A DNA stretch of 64,000 nucleotides from Capitella teleta (GCA_000328365.1 KB295236.1:78194-142193), one strand, 5' to 3'. Positions 1 to 16,073 are shown, counted from the stretch's first letter. Translations and numbers: made by a program. Notes: generated from the sequence alone by a model not told the origin.

Positions 1-541
1 AAGGAGAAAATCATATTTTTATATTATCTTTTCATTCAAAGCTGAAGGCTGAGAGATAAGCATATATTTGCAGAAATTCCCATTCAAATATACGTCAGAA
101 GCAGATGTTTTGCCCATCACTAATTTCAGGATGTTTCACTTTCAAATAATTGTTCCTTCAACAACTCAGCTGTGTCTTCTGAGGTTATGAGAATGCTCAC
201 CAAATTCCAAAGAAAGAAAATCTGCATCAAAACTTGTGGTTTCACAGAATACAAGCCATTTATTGGAGGCAAACGACACTAGTCAATTATGCAGGTGCTA
301 ATTACAGGTTGCCGCACACAAACACCGAGATGAAGCACATAAAATGTAATCCGTAATAATATTCATTACCATCTCACCCAATTGTTTAATTATAATTGCA
401 GGGGGGAAAAAAATTACAAGAACACAAAATTATTTTTAAGGTGGGTGGGAAGAGAACAGAGCGTGAAATGTGTCAAATCCATGTTTCTCATAGAATACAC
501 ACATCCAAATGAGACTTCTTGTCCTGGAAAGTTCTGTGATT
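1..541 (-). other. ZFR 3' UTR and downstream flank
   Basis: AT-rich DNA after the ZFR stop. A TTTATT at about 258-263 (AATAAA on the minus strand) is a candidate poly(A) signal. No other gene is visible here. Confidence 0.5.
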
Positions 542-4890
<4,349 letters not shown>

Positions 4891-7800
4891 CTGAAAAGGA
4901 GATGTACCGGTTTACAGCACACAGTAGGCTAAATTTACTCAAAGAGCAAGATGCCAGATATGGAGATTAGCTGGTTTATACATACAGATTCGACATAACT
5001 CTTCAAAAGTGGTCCTCATGTGTCGCCCATTGCCATGGCGACCCTACATTCGATTATCCCAGATTCCGGTTCAGACTAACCAAAAACGCTCATATTTTGC
5101 AAATATTCATAATCTTTTTAAGGCTGGGTGAATAGTGAAATAATCCGAATAACGAATATTTGGGTAGTTATTCTTCGCCAAATCCGAACCCGAATAGTTG
5201 ATTGTAAAAAAATCCAAAAATATCCCCAAAAAATCCTACAATCACAACTTTTTCTATTTAGAATCTTGTGCGATAGAACAGTGCAGGATATGTTAGTGCT
5301 CTATATTAACTTTATAAGCACATGTACCACCACTCCACCAGTTCATGCACAGTCACTGGTGAAATACTAGTATTTAAAACCAATTATCAACTCTTTTGTG
5401 ATATATCATCATACTAATTTCATGCACTAGTGGAGACCTAATGGATCAGAGGGATTACAGTCATTACATAATCAACGGCATGAAACAAATAATCACTAGT
5501 GTAAACAGCGTTATGAAATCAGGAGTATTAATAACCTGAATATGCTCCTGCACTGCTGCCTCGTGGTTTCAATTCAATCACATTCCATGTTGTAATCAAC
5601 TTCCTAGCTATGCATGTCAGCAGTAACAAATGTGAACTTCTGACCTTGCTTCACACTCTCGCCTGCTGATCAATTTCATGAAATTTTCATTAAATGGCTC
5701 TAATTGTACACGAATAATTTATACCACGGCAACAGGATTATTGTTGAAAATTTTCTCCATATTATTGATTTGTAGTAAACTTAAAAGTGTGCATTTACTA
5801 ATATTTAGTCTGTCAACATTTTGACACTTGCAAGATTCAGCAGCAACTTTCTATAAATTCAGAGTAAAGGAGTGCGATGCATTATCAGTTTATCACTGGT
5901 TTCAACTGTATTTTTACTCACATTATAGTATGAATGTTTTGTTGGATAGACATGTACTTTATAATTAGGCAATAATACGAGTGGCTCATTTAGACGACAC
6001 ACTATTACCATTTTTCTACCATGGGGAAATGTTGAATCAGTGTGTATATCTCATATGACTCCTACACCCATATGGGAAGTAGAATCCCAATCAAACTTCA
6101 ACTTACAGGTAAGTCTCTTTTAATCTTTAGATTCTAATCATATCTCACATCAATAGTTATTGACTCTTAAGAATAATCCGTTTTTAACTTTTTATACAAG
6201 GCCAGCCTGATTTCCAAGAAAGGCGCAGAATATCAATCTGAGCGACGCGATGCTGGCCGATGTTTACATTGCAAGACGTTCACGGCTGCCAGCATTTTTC
6301 TTAGTGAAATTAGGACGTTGCTGATGTGAAAAGAGTTAAGCAGTAAATCTAAAACCCCAATCGGTTGTTGTGGCACATTGCAAAATTGCAGGCTACAGCA
6401 TGGACGCTGATATATTTATCGGATTATTTGCATGAGAATTGTAAGGTAACCCGGGCATCCAAAATTTTAATTAGTGGGAACTCATTTTGGGTCTGACATG
6501 GTAGGATTGATCCACAGATGATCGTAATCAGCCATAGTATAGGGCTACTCATTGCGCTAACAGCCAAATGTGATTTATATAATTGACAAGGACTGAAGGA
6601 GTAGAGATTTTAGTAAAGTATGTATAATTTATATAGTTATAGTTTTGGCACACCATGAACCCTCTAACTGCAGATTATATTTTTATTTATATCAAGTAAT
6701 GGAAGAGTTGCCTATCTGGTATATAATATTATAAGAAGCTTGTCTCCATATCAATATCGATGAGTGAAATAAATAATAAATATATAATTATAATAATAAA
6801 TAACCAAATTTAATTCAAATCAAATAAAAAATTTACGATTCTTGATTGATTCTCAATTATTTCGATTTTCTTAATCATAGCTAGCTGACAATGAACACAG
6901 CGAGACGATCTCTGACGATGGGTTTAACTGTAAAGTGTAAGTTGTAACTTGAGGCTTAACTTAAAAGACTTAAGGAAGTTAAGGACTAAAGGAGTTAAGA
7001 AAGTACTGTTGATTCAGATTTCTGAAGAGAACGTTCATTTTATGATTACGTGAATGAGACGAATGACAATAACAGCCAACCCAATTCTACAAAGAGACTA
7101 GCTGCATTCTGTAGCCATAATCTGTGGGGATGTCTTTAGTTTACAGCAATAGGAGTCATGGATGATGGAACGAGATTACAGACAGGCCACAGGCACAACT
7201 TCCACAAGGGTCGCCATCTTGGTTTCATTGATCGTCAAACTCTGTTTCCAGGTTCAGAATTGTAAGCATAAACGGACAAGTATTTAAATATTAGCTGTTT
7301 TGTACGATCTATGGTGGTTAATATATCACAAAATGTTGCATAAGTCAGATGCCCACCTATATTGTGTGCCTCCGTGGGTAAAACCGGCAAAGTAATTGTT
7401 CGCCATCGCCGAGAGACAGAGATTGACGTCACGTGACTAATACAGCACGCCGTCTGCGAACGTTATGATTAACATTGTCATAACGCACAAAACCATGGAT
7501 ATCAACCATAGAAGTACAACTGTGTCCAAGACTGTGGGAAGTGATTGTGTGAATACTGCAAAGGAGGTTATTTCCGCGGTTCAGTTACCACTCATTATTT
7601 CTTCGTAGCTTTGTTTCCGGAATTAACTATAAAACATGACCACCTGGCCACTGATGATCACAGATAACAATTTTAATCTATCTGTGCCGATGACCGATAT
7701 TTACTGATAAAATGATTAGCGATTAACAAATATTGAATAATGATTACTTAAGTTATGGCTTTGAGCATATCTTTGAGATGTGCTATCTATTTAGTCATTT

Positions 7801-9835
7801 ATTATTACTATTATTGTTGTTTATTATTGTTGTTGTTGTTATGTACTTTTATGAGTTTATCGTAATCATAACTCTATGATTTTATTTTGTGAAATAATAA
7901 TGAACTGATGAAAGAAAGATTTGGAGCCGATTTTATTTCATTGTATATGAAAGCATAGATTATATGTTTGCAAAGAAAACTTACTCGCTGCATATGAATG
8001 GCTCATTGAGATTTTGCATTAACAGAATTCTGCAAGCCACAACAGGATCGCCCTCAGGTATCAATGCCTTCTACATATTTCTGATCTCTTTTATGACACT
8101 TGGCTGCACTCATTGTCCTGATCCTACTATATGTCCCATAACCAACATAACATGAGCCAAATTTCTACAAATAGCTGATCGGATAAACATGTTGCATACT
8201 TGGCCATCTTATCAGCTTATAATTACTTGGGCTTCATCCAATCAATACATCAAAAGCAGCTCTATTGTGATTAACCTCGCACTAATCTATGACGAATTCA
8301 CCATCATAATTAATTATTAATGCAAACGTTTAGTTTATACAGTGTCCCATTCTCATCAAACCTTGTTTGTTTGTGTGTGTGTTTTTTGTGTTTTTGTTTA
8401 TTTTTTTTTTTTTTTTTTTTTTTTTTTTGCATTTGTGCATCAATAGGCAGATCTGCTGAAAATGGTACTGTAAGTATTATAACTAATAATTTGCAATGAA
8501 TGAAAAAAATGCCAAAGCCCGCATCACCCAAATGTGTTTGTTGGAGCCGTAAAGCCCCATCACACCTCATGCATACCTCATGATGATCGTGTTTTAGATT
8601 TTAGATTAAAACAATTTTAAAATACATCTACTATTTACGTTTACTAACATCCTCAAATGTTGAGATGATTTCCATCAAAAAAGTATCAAAAAATTATTTA
8701 AAAAAAACAAACTTATATACTTATACATTATAATTATACCGAAATTATAATAATATTATTAGTGATACTATACTATATTATTATTAATATACTGATATTA
8801 CAATAGTGGATGATATTTAATCTTGTATATTGGCTATATGATGTGAGAACAGATAACAAAACTTTGTGAACTTGAATTGAAGGCCATTTGTATTTTCTAC
8901 TCAACTAAAAGTGCGCATCGCATCATTGCCGGAAACGATACTCTAAGATCGACCTATTTTTCAATGCATTATAAAGCTTAAATAATCCATTAAAGGCTAT
9001 AAGCGCCATGCTGTTGTTTCCTTGAAAATATAGGTGAAAAATTAACTGCTTCTATGTCATTTGTAACAGCTTCTACAGAAAAAAAAATCCTGTAACTGTG
9101 AAAAACGCCATTGACGGCCGTGTTAACTGTTCTGCGCTCAGCAATCTGACATTCGTCGCCACTAGAGGCGCTACTTTGCCGTGCTAAGCATTGTGTAAAT
9201 AGAGTGTCCAATCTTGGTGAAGCTCTAAAATCTTTGGTAATGCTCAATCTTTGTGAGTCACTCATCTTGACTGAAGTACATGTACAGGAATCTCTGGACC
9301 AATGTTTGACCGACCCAATTTCATATCTACGATTACAAGTTTCATAGCATCTGCTCCTCTTAAAATTAGTGCCTCATATATAAAAATATATTTTACAACA
9401 TAAAAACCTGCATATGCATTAACAGGCAATGGAAATAAAAAATGTTGCTAATGGATATTTTTATTCATTAAATTTAGCAAAACATTCAAGATCAAATACA
9501 AAGACAATTTTTACTAAAATCTCATCCTTGCAAGTTTATTGTGCTTTTAGTTTAGATCCTGGAGGGATTATGGTCATAGCTGTGATGTAGTGGCATTTTT
9601 TACCTACTGCCAAAACTTTAAAGGCAATCAAACCCAATATATCCTTCAATAACAAACTCAATCAATTCGTGGAAAGCCGAAGATTAAATAAGATCAATAC
9701 ATGAGGGATTACTCAGTTCATAGGGTCAATTCCGCGATAATCCTTGTTTACAGCAATGGAAACTGTTATGCAACATCCTAATTCACTACATCACAAGTTG
9801 CCAGCCTGAATGAGGTCAGAATTTACACACTTTTA
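4891..9835. other. AT-rich stretch without a recognised gene
   Basis: Presumably holds the ZFR first exon(s), promoter and intergenic DNA. Open frames are short and look random. Around 5120-5200 an ATTCG/CGAAT-rich patch (GGCTGGGTGAATAGTG) resembles hAT-type terminal sequence, but no partner was found. 7461-7485 holds an inverted pair of the CGTTATGA/TCATAACG motif discussed in the findings. 8401-8428 is a poly(T) run. Nothing else could be supported. Confidence 0.5.
8401..8428. repeat. Poly(T) run
   Basis: Homopolymer of about 28 T, preceded by a T/G-rich stretch. It could be the A-tail of a minus-strand retroposed copy, but no recognisable body is attached. Confidence 0.9.
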
Positions 9836-10867
9836 CTAATCACCTTGCGGGTTCAGAGGAGGGAGATGGTGAACTCGTTTACGGGTAGTCGGTGGACTAT
9901 TCGCTGGTGACTGGGGGAAGCTGCTTTGTTGGCGAAGTGCTATGATATGCGGGGAAGGACAGTCAGCCCAAATATTGGCATCTTCTTGCAATATTCTGTT
10001 CAAGGGCCTAAGTTGAGATCGAGGTGTGTCTACACCCACAGTTTTTCCATCGTCGTCACTACGTGGTGATGGAAGACATGGTGTCGTTGACACATTTAAA
10101 ATGCTTTTTGGGGGTGATGCAGTCAGCTCTCCTAGTTCCAAAAGTTGACTGCTGTGGTTTACTTTGTTATTTACTGTAATTCCATCTGTGTCTGTCCCTT
10201 GGTCCTCACATATCCCTCTTCTGAGCAGCTCTTCATACTTTTTTGGGTCATCTGGTTGAATATAGCATGACTCTGAAGGTAGTGGATAAGTGTGGTCAAT
10301 CATCTTTGCCTTAGACTTCATTGAGAGCTGTGTTAATTCTTCTTCCTGTTGTTTGGTGTCGTCTTCCTCTTCTTCCTCTTTAACCTCCACCCTTCTGGCT
10401 CCATCCTCATCATCACTATTTAAACTGCTTTGGGTCTCTTCTAATGGTTGAGGTATGCTGTGCAGCGCCACATCACTCAATTTCATACGATCAATGGGCA
10501 ACGGCTCTGGTTTCTTCAAATGTGATAGGAGTCCTTTGTGTCGATCATTGGACATTTCAAGACTCATCTTCCTCATCTTGGCTTTATCGACTGGCGGTAG
10601 TGATGACAATGCAACATAACTTGACCGGTGTCCAAGTTCTTCCACAGGCATACTTTGTCCTCGATTATAACGGTTAACAACATCTCCGCTGCGAATATTT
10701 TGCGAACATTCCTTCACACACATGGACTGCAGAGGATTGAGCTTCTTCCATGGGACAGGCGAATCTAAACGATATTCACCATTGAGGTAACTACAGTCTG
10801 GATCCTGCATGTTTCCCTTGTTGTTTCGACTAGCTTCAGGAAGCATTTCACCACTGTTTGTATCCAT
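9836..10867 (-). CDS. Unrecognised acidic, Ser/Pro-rich protein, 343 codons
   Basis: A single uninterrupted frame from ATG at 10867 to a stop at 9836-9838, by far the longest frame in its neighbourhood. An in-frame TAA lies eight codons upstream of the ATG, after a possible acceptor (CATTTCAG), which fits a 5' UTR intron and supports this ATG. The protein is hydrophilic with no signal peptide or membrane segment. It has an acidic run (VKEEEEEDDTKQQEEE) near residues 160-175, Lys-Met clusters (KAKMRKM, KSKAKM) and a Pro/Ser-rich C-terminus with several SP/TP sites and basic RKR. It looks intrinsically disordered, perhaps nuclear or scaffold-like. The stop overlaps a possible donor (CAAG|GTGATT), so the real protein could continue in a downstream exon. 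I do not recognise the family and assign no function. Confidence 0.7.
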   Translation of the reverse strand: MDTNSGEMLPEASRNNKGNMQDPDCSYLNGEYRLDSPVPWKKLNPLQSMCVKECSQNIRSGDVVNRYNRGQSMPVEELGHRSSYVALSSLPPVDKAKMRKMSLEMSNDRHKGLLSHLKKPEPLPIDRMKLSDVALHSIPQPLEETQSSLNSDDEDGARRVEVKEEEEEDDTKQQEEELTQLSMKSKAKMIDHTYPLPSESCYIQPDDPKKYEELLRRGICEDQGTDTDGITVNNKVNHSSQLLELGELTASPPKSILNVSTTPCLPSPRSDDDGKTVGVDTPRSQLRPLNRILQEDANIWADCPSPHIIALRQQSSFPQSPANSPPTTRKRVHHLPPLNPQGD

Positions 10868-11606
10868 GCCACGTTCCTGCTCAGATATTTAGACTGAAAT
10901 GCGCAAATTGGACTTTTTGTAGTGGATTATGAGTTGGCATTGGTCGATCTTCGATCTCTATTGGTTAATGCCTATTTTGGCAGTATATTTTAAATAAATC
11001 CAGTAAGCAGGGTCAGAAGGCTCAATAAAGTGCAGGTCAATACCTTATGGAATTACGTAAGTAGACGCATGCCAATAAATTGTTTCATTGTTACTCAAGT
11101 GTTATTCACTTCGCACTAATGGAATCTTATATTTATTTTTGAAAGTATATACCCCTGTTAAAACACCCACTCAAATTTTATACTTTCTTTTTGTGGTAAA
11201 TACATTCAATAGACGCACGACATGTAACATTGCCGGATTGCATCAGAATGTTGGGGTTTTAGGGTCATTGTTCAGAGCTACATATAATTATGCAGCCCTG
11301 GATGACGTCCCCAAAATAGACCAGAATTAACCAATGCAATGTTTATTTAAGGTAGCCGACTCTTCCCGTGTGTTTTTAGTCATTAAACAAGTTATCAATT
11401 AACCCATTCACACTTGAGCGCCTCTTTAAAAAGCCATGAATGCTGTCATTACCTGTCAATTAGGAGATCAAAGAGATTGCACAATCAATTGAAGGAACGA
11501 AGCTTGAAGTTTCTAAGTCGGTGCCAAGTGTTTCAATACTAACTTTCTAATTACTGTAGAACAGTACTATAGTAATTAGTATAGTAATTTATTATAGTAA
11601 AACAAT
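10868..11606. other. Flank between the unrecognised ORF and the LINE relic
   Basis: Probable 5' UTR and promoter region of the minus-strand ORF; ATTGG (CCAAT-type) words occur near 10935 and 10968. No gene is supported. Confidence 0.35.
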
Positions 11607-12790
11607 GTGTTTCCATGGTGACGAAAAGTGAGGGACGCAATTTCAAATCTCTTTTCTTGCTTTTGGATAAAATTGTGAATTTATCACCTCAGATCGAAAT
11701 TCTGGAAATGGAAACTGTAAAATCTGTATTTCTCTTCTATCAAAGAACATTTGGATATTAAATTCGTCCCTGGATCATGTTCTGACGCTGCTCAGTGGCG
11801 ACAAGGCTACAAGTCATCATACTAGCATACTCATCACCAGTCTCATCCAACAAAGATGGAATGAAAAGCCTACACAAGGCAAGAACTGATTGCTCTCAGA
11901 GATCAGAATGTGACATCATGCGTGGATCTTCATCTAAATCGAAATGGTACTGCGTGGATGCTAACACAGCTCATTAACACTTCGAAGAAAAAAAGGGAAA
12001 AGAGGAGGAGTATGCCGAAGACCACGTCTCATCATCCCGTGTGGTAATGTACGATCTATAAACAACAAAATTTATGAAGTTGCTACCCAAGTGAGGTAGC
12101 AATATAATACTCACTGAAACATGGCTAAAAGATGATGTGCCGGATGCCTGCATGTAATTGAATAACTTAGAACTTGTACAAGGAGACCGCACTGATGCAT
12201 TAGGAAACGAAGCAGGGGTGGAGTAGCATCTACGTAAACAGCTTTTGGTGCACAAATTATGTCATCAAGCATTCATCGTGTACTGCTGATGTGGAGATCT
12301 TGTGTGTGCAGTGTCGTCCTAAATATCTTCCCAGAGAAATATCATGTGTCGCCCTTATTGCTGTGTACATACCACCAGAAAGAGACAAAGAACAAGCGGC
12401 AGATGCTGTCAGTGCTGTAGTTGTTGAGATTGCAGAAGCAAAACCAGATGCAGCAGTTATCATCATGGGAGACTTCAACAACGCCAAACTAAGTACACCG
12501 CTTCCTTTTTATACCCAGTACACCAACATTCTGATGCAAGGAACATCATCCCCAATGAAACAGTGAAAATATACACAAACAATCGACCATGGATCACAAA
12601 TGAACTGATTGAGAAAATCCATTTAATCGCCATTACAAGCTGCTACCATCTAGAAGACCCTTGATTCCAAGAATTCGGACAGCTCGCATCAAGAGAACTT
12701 TCATCCCTTCATTAACCATTCCAATTAATTCTTGTGTCCAAACACATCCTTTTGAGCATTAACTGTTTATCTTAGCTTATCTTATCTTAA
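11607..12790 (+). mobile_element. Decayed non-LTR retrotransposon (LINE), endonuclease remnant with 3' tail
   Basis: The frame at 12291-12566 encodes part of an AP-type endonuclease: CRPKYLPREISC, VYIPPERDKEQAADAV and the motif IIMGDFNNAKL. Upstream, in another frame, is LTETWLKDDVPDAC. This order is typical of Rex/Babar-like elements of the CR1/L2 group (family knowledge). Just after the endonuclease the frame reads NNRPWITNELIEKI, then the sequence jumps to a 3' end with a TTATCTTAGCTTATCTTA tail, so the reverse transcriptase has been lost. The first 215 bp and last 90 bp are also present at 43091-43441. Heavily mutated and inactive. Confidence 0.75.
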
Positions 12791-12792
12791 TA

Positions 12793-12951
12793 GGAAATTT
12801 CCGTGGACTGCAAATTTTGCGGTTTTCTGGCTCAGGCCTTTATTTGCGGCACCAATTATTCACGGCCAAGGATAGGGTCATATTATAGGATCGCCCAGAA
12901 GGATTTCACAGGCATATAATTTTTGCAGACTAGAGTGACCACGAATATAGC
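12793..12951 (+). repeat. Dispersed repeat, copy 1 (GGAAATTTCC family)
   Basis: About 160 bp starting with palindromic GGAAATTTCC, then GCGGTTTTCTGGCTCAGGCC, TTGCGGCACCAATTATTC and CACGAATATAGC. The reverse complement of 52871-53030 gives the same order of blocks with moderate divergence. It abuts the 3' tail of the LINE relic. No coding capacity. Confidence 0.8.
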
Positions 12952-13049
12952 AAAAAAATTCCTATTCTACAGTGGTTTGTTTTTTCCTGACTCGCCTTTG
13001 CCCGCATCAGATGTTACGTAATGTCTTGCTCTAACATAGAATCGATGAT

Positions 13050-13182
13050 ACAATTTTTTTTCTTGTGAGCACAAAATCCGGCGGCGATTTCCTGGATCAC
13101 AGGTGACTTTTGTCAGAACAAAAGCTCCGGAAAATGGCCAGGATTCTGGGCAACCGGAGTCGGAAACCTGGAACCCCGTGCA
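13050..13182. mobile_element. Possible hAT-like transposon terminus
   Basis: Ends in CCCCGTGCATCCCTAAC, i.e. TAGGGATGCACGGGG on the other strand, which resembles terminal repeats of hAT-type elements with GGAACC/CCGGAG blocks inside. A similar TGCATCCCTAG end occurs near 44000-44013. No matching second end was found near by. Confidence 0.3.
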
Positions 13183-13306
13183 TCCCTAACTAAAATGATC
13201 CGTTTTACTCAATTACTAGTATGTCTACAGACTACACGTTCAATAGCATTGTCACTAATGGTATTTAAACAGCAATTAAAGAATTTTATAATTGTTAATC
13301 TTAATA

Positions 13307-14167
13307 CAGTAAAACCTCGATGTATCGAACGTCCGTCCCTCGAATGTCTCCCTGTGTCGAAGTGTTTTCGAAGTCTCGACGATTCTCCTATACTTTACTA
13401 TTAGCATTAACATCCGTCCCTCGAACGTCTCATTCTCGAATTTATCCTTATGTCGAAGTGTTTTCGAAGTCCCCGAGACATATTTTCCATTTAGCTTGAA
13501 GTCGAAAAATTTGATGAGCATATTTCTCAGTTTGATAACTTCAAAGAGAGAGAGATAGTTGTTTACAAAGCATCAAAATATCCCCGCCCCCACAAAGCAG
13601 TCGGCAGTTTTTATCTCTCCTCTGTTTACGCCGCGACCAGACCTTTGATTGGCTGACTCCAAAGATCAACGGACCGTGGATCTCAACTAAGCTATAAGGC
13701 ATATTGTTGTTGGTGTATTTGTGATGATCTTTAATGAATGACTGACAAAAGACCGCGACCAGAGCTTGGCTGACTCCTAAAATCAATAGACCGTGGATAT
13801 CGACTAAGGCATTGTTGTTGGTGTGCTTGTGATATTTAATGAATTGCCGACAAAAGGCCGCGTGCATTCGAAGCTAGAGTTAATTAAAGAAATCCAGCCT
13901 TAGATCTACACGTTGATAAATATTTGTTAATTAAAAGTTTCAATCTCAATTTTTTCTAATCATTTCTTTAGTCTAGATTTCTTATAAGTCATGAGATCAC
14001 CGTTCATAGTTTACGAGTTTATAACGCATGCAGTTAATCATAACATCAAAGCACAGTTTGGAATCATAACGGTCTTATCATAACGGCCTTGATCTGTTCC
14101 TCGAAGTATCCTTGAGTCGAAGTATTTGAGCTAACCCCACGAACTTCGACACATCGAGGTTTTACTG
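13307..14167. mobile_element. Pogo/Tigger-like non-autonomous DNA transposon (MITE)
   Basis: Terminal inverted repeats CAGTAAAACCTCGATGTATC at 13307 and its near-perfect reverse complement ending at 14167 (22 of 23 bases agree), flanked on both sides by TA, the target-site duplication of the Tc1/mariner/pogo superfamily. The CAGT-AACCTCGAT start is characteristic of pogo/Tigger ends (family knowledge). The 861-bp body has no transposase frame; it holds sub-terminal TCGAAGT repeats, an internal tandem duplication around 13630-13860 with unit of about 115-130 bp, and several ATCATAAC words near 14036-14085. Confidence 0.88.
13625..13865. repeat. Imperfect tandem duplication inside the pogo-like MITE
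   Basis: Two units share GCGACCAGA, TTGGCTGACTCC, GACCGTGGAT, ATTGTTGTTGGTGT and GACAAAAG in the same order. The minus frame across it reads two similar peptides (YHKHTNNN and HHKYTNNN), which explains the open frame without implying a gene. Confidence 0.75.
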
Positions 14168-16073
14168 TATGTCAAACTTCCATAAGTCGAATTGCTCCTT
14201 ATGTCGAAGCCATTTAAAATCTCCGAATACCTCCCTATTCCCATTAGTTGAATTTTGTATTGATGTGTCAGAGTTCCATAGCTCAAAAAGCTCTATAGAT
14301 TAAACTCATTTTCAATTTTCGTAGGTAACTTTTGATAACTTTATGTTAAATTCAGCCCAATAATATCTCATGTATAAATGATTGTTAGAGAGACTGCCTC
14401 TCTGGATAAAGTTGACTCGACTAATACACTTGGAGCGTCCAATCTGTGCCATTCTCAAAGTCAGTGATACGCTTGAATGGAGAGTTCAAGCAGCAAGTGA
14501 TTCTCAGAGTGACTCCCGAATTATTTTAATGCTTATAAAAGGTGTGAAAATAATCATATGCAGGCCCATTTAATCTACATGTTTTTTTTGTCAGCATTGT
14601 TGATTTGCATGAAAAGATCACATATTATCAACAAATCTTTACAAATCGAGACCATTATAGAGAAAGGAAAAAGATACGCAGGTTCAAAGGGAAGGGATAC
14701 TAGTAGTTAATTAATATATAATCTTTTTCAAGGGAGGGGGGTGGGTGCAATGTTGGATCATCAGTTTGTTTCTGCCCGTTATTGTTATATCTTCATTTTG
14801 TGTCAATCCTTTACTTTGTGAGGTGCGTTATAGTAATAGATGACAAATGATATTTGATCATTAGGATTCTTGTTACTCGAGTCTTAGGATAGTTGTCGTG
14901 ACCTATATTTTTATATCTCAAAGGCTCTATATGTTGAAGTCTTTTTGATTGTCCCTCGCACCTCGACATTGTGTTTTTTTAATCGGCGACTTAGTCGACC
15001 CAGTCAGTCTTTCAAATTGACTCTACTTGAAATTTAAACGACTGAATTTGTGAGCTATTTCTACTTTTTGGAAGAGTCGATTTTTAAATTAAAATGTACT
15101 TTGATAGTCTAAAATAATATGCTTTAATAATATATTGAATTTAAAACTCCCATATGCTTGCTTTTGATCTGCAGACGCATGACTTCTCCCAGTTCTAAGT
15201 AGTTTAACAACTTCATATTTCTTGTGCATAACTTTTTATTTCTTGCGCAAGACTTTTTAATTTGTGCGCACGATTTTATATTTTATGTGCATCTTTTATC
15301 TTTTCTTACGCATGACTTTATACTTATAGTGTGCACGTTTTTCTTAACTTGTGTGCACAAATTAAAAAAAAGTTAAAACAAATGTCACATCGGGGCTCCG
15401 TAATAATTTTATACATATCTGTGATATCTATAATAATCTATCACTACATGTAGTAAGATCTCTGGCGGCGCGATGTTGCTGAATATTTTTGTTGTCATTA
15501 ATTGTGACGTTTTTGTTTCGGGTTGGTTCATATTAATTTTCGGTTTCGTTTTCCTCAATATCCTTTTATTCTTTATTAATTATTCTATTTATTAGCATAT
15601 TTGCTTTATTCATGCCAGTTGTGAGGTATCGGTTGATTGAACGGGTAGGTGACTACGTCTGGATTAGCACAGATTTCCGGGCGAGGTCTGTATACCTCAG
15701 GGCTCGCTGTAGTATGTCAGCTAGCTCTGGATATACCATTATAACCATGTCCATAGCTCCCCAAGCCGTAGGAACTGCTCCGCTACCCTTGGGGAGCTAG
15801 ATATACCATTACTTGAGACCACAGGGGGTCTTACCAGTGAGCGATCATATACATATTTGGACCAAAGTGCTTGAGACACGAAGTCGTGCCTGATCAGTGC
15901 CTGAATCAGTACCTTCTCAGGCTTTTGATTCGAATATTTAATTTTGGTTTAATGAAATTAATCATTCATCAGATTCGTCACAGGCTATGCTGCTGTTAAG
16001 AGCGACCGTTGTTATAGTGATTGACGCTATATCGCGGTTCCACTGTATATTTCTATTAAATTACAGCCTGATC
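14168..16073. other. Repeat-rich flank upstream of DIS3L
   Basis: 14170-14230 repeats TCGAA words (CCATAAGTCGAATTGCTCC) and may be a second, older pogo-like relic ending near 14990. 15220-15365 has spaced GTGCGCA-type cores in T-rich DNA. 15730-15811 is a hairpin flanked by direct repeats. No protein gene was recognised; the end of the stretch should contain the DIS3L promoter and 5' UTR. Confidence 0.45.
15730..15811. repeat. Hairpin with flanking direct repeats
   Basis: TAGCTCCCCAAG (15754-15765) and CTTGGGGAGCTA (15788-15799) form a perfect 12-bp stem with a 22-nt loop. GATATACCATTA occurs at 15730-15741 and again at 15800-15811. Confidence 0.8.

Noticed and set aside
7235-7432. 65-codon minus-strand ORF as ZFR first exon
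   Set aside because: No Ala/Tyr-rich composition or family N-terminal words.
15987-16073. N-terminal extension of DIS3L upstream of ATG 16074
   Set aside because: The frame is open but hydrophobic and unlike the family; ATG 16074 matches the conserved start region.
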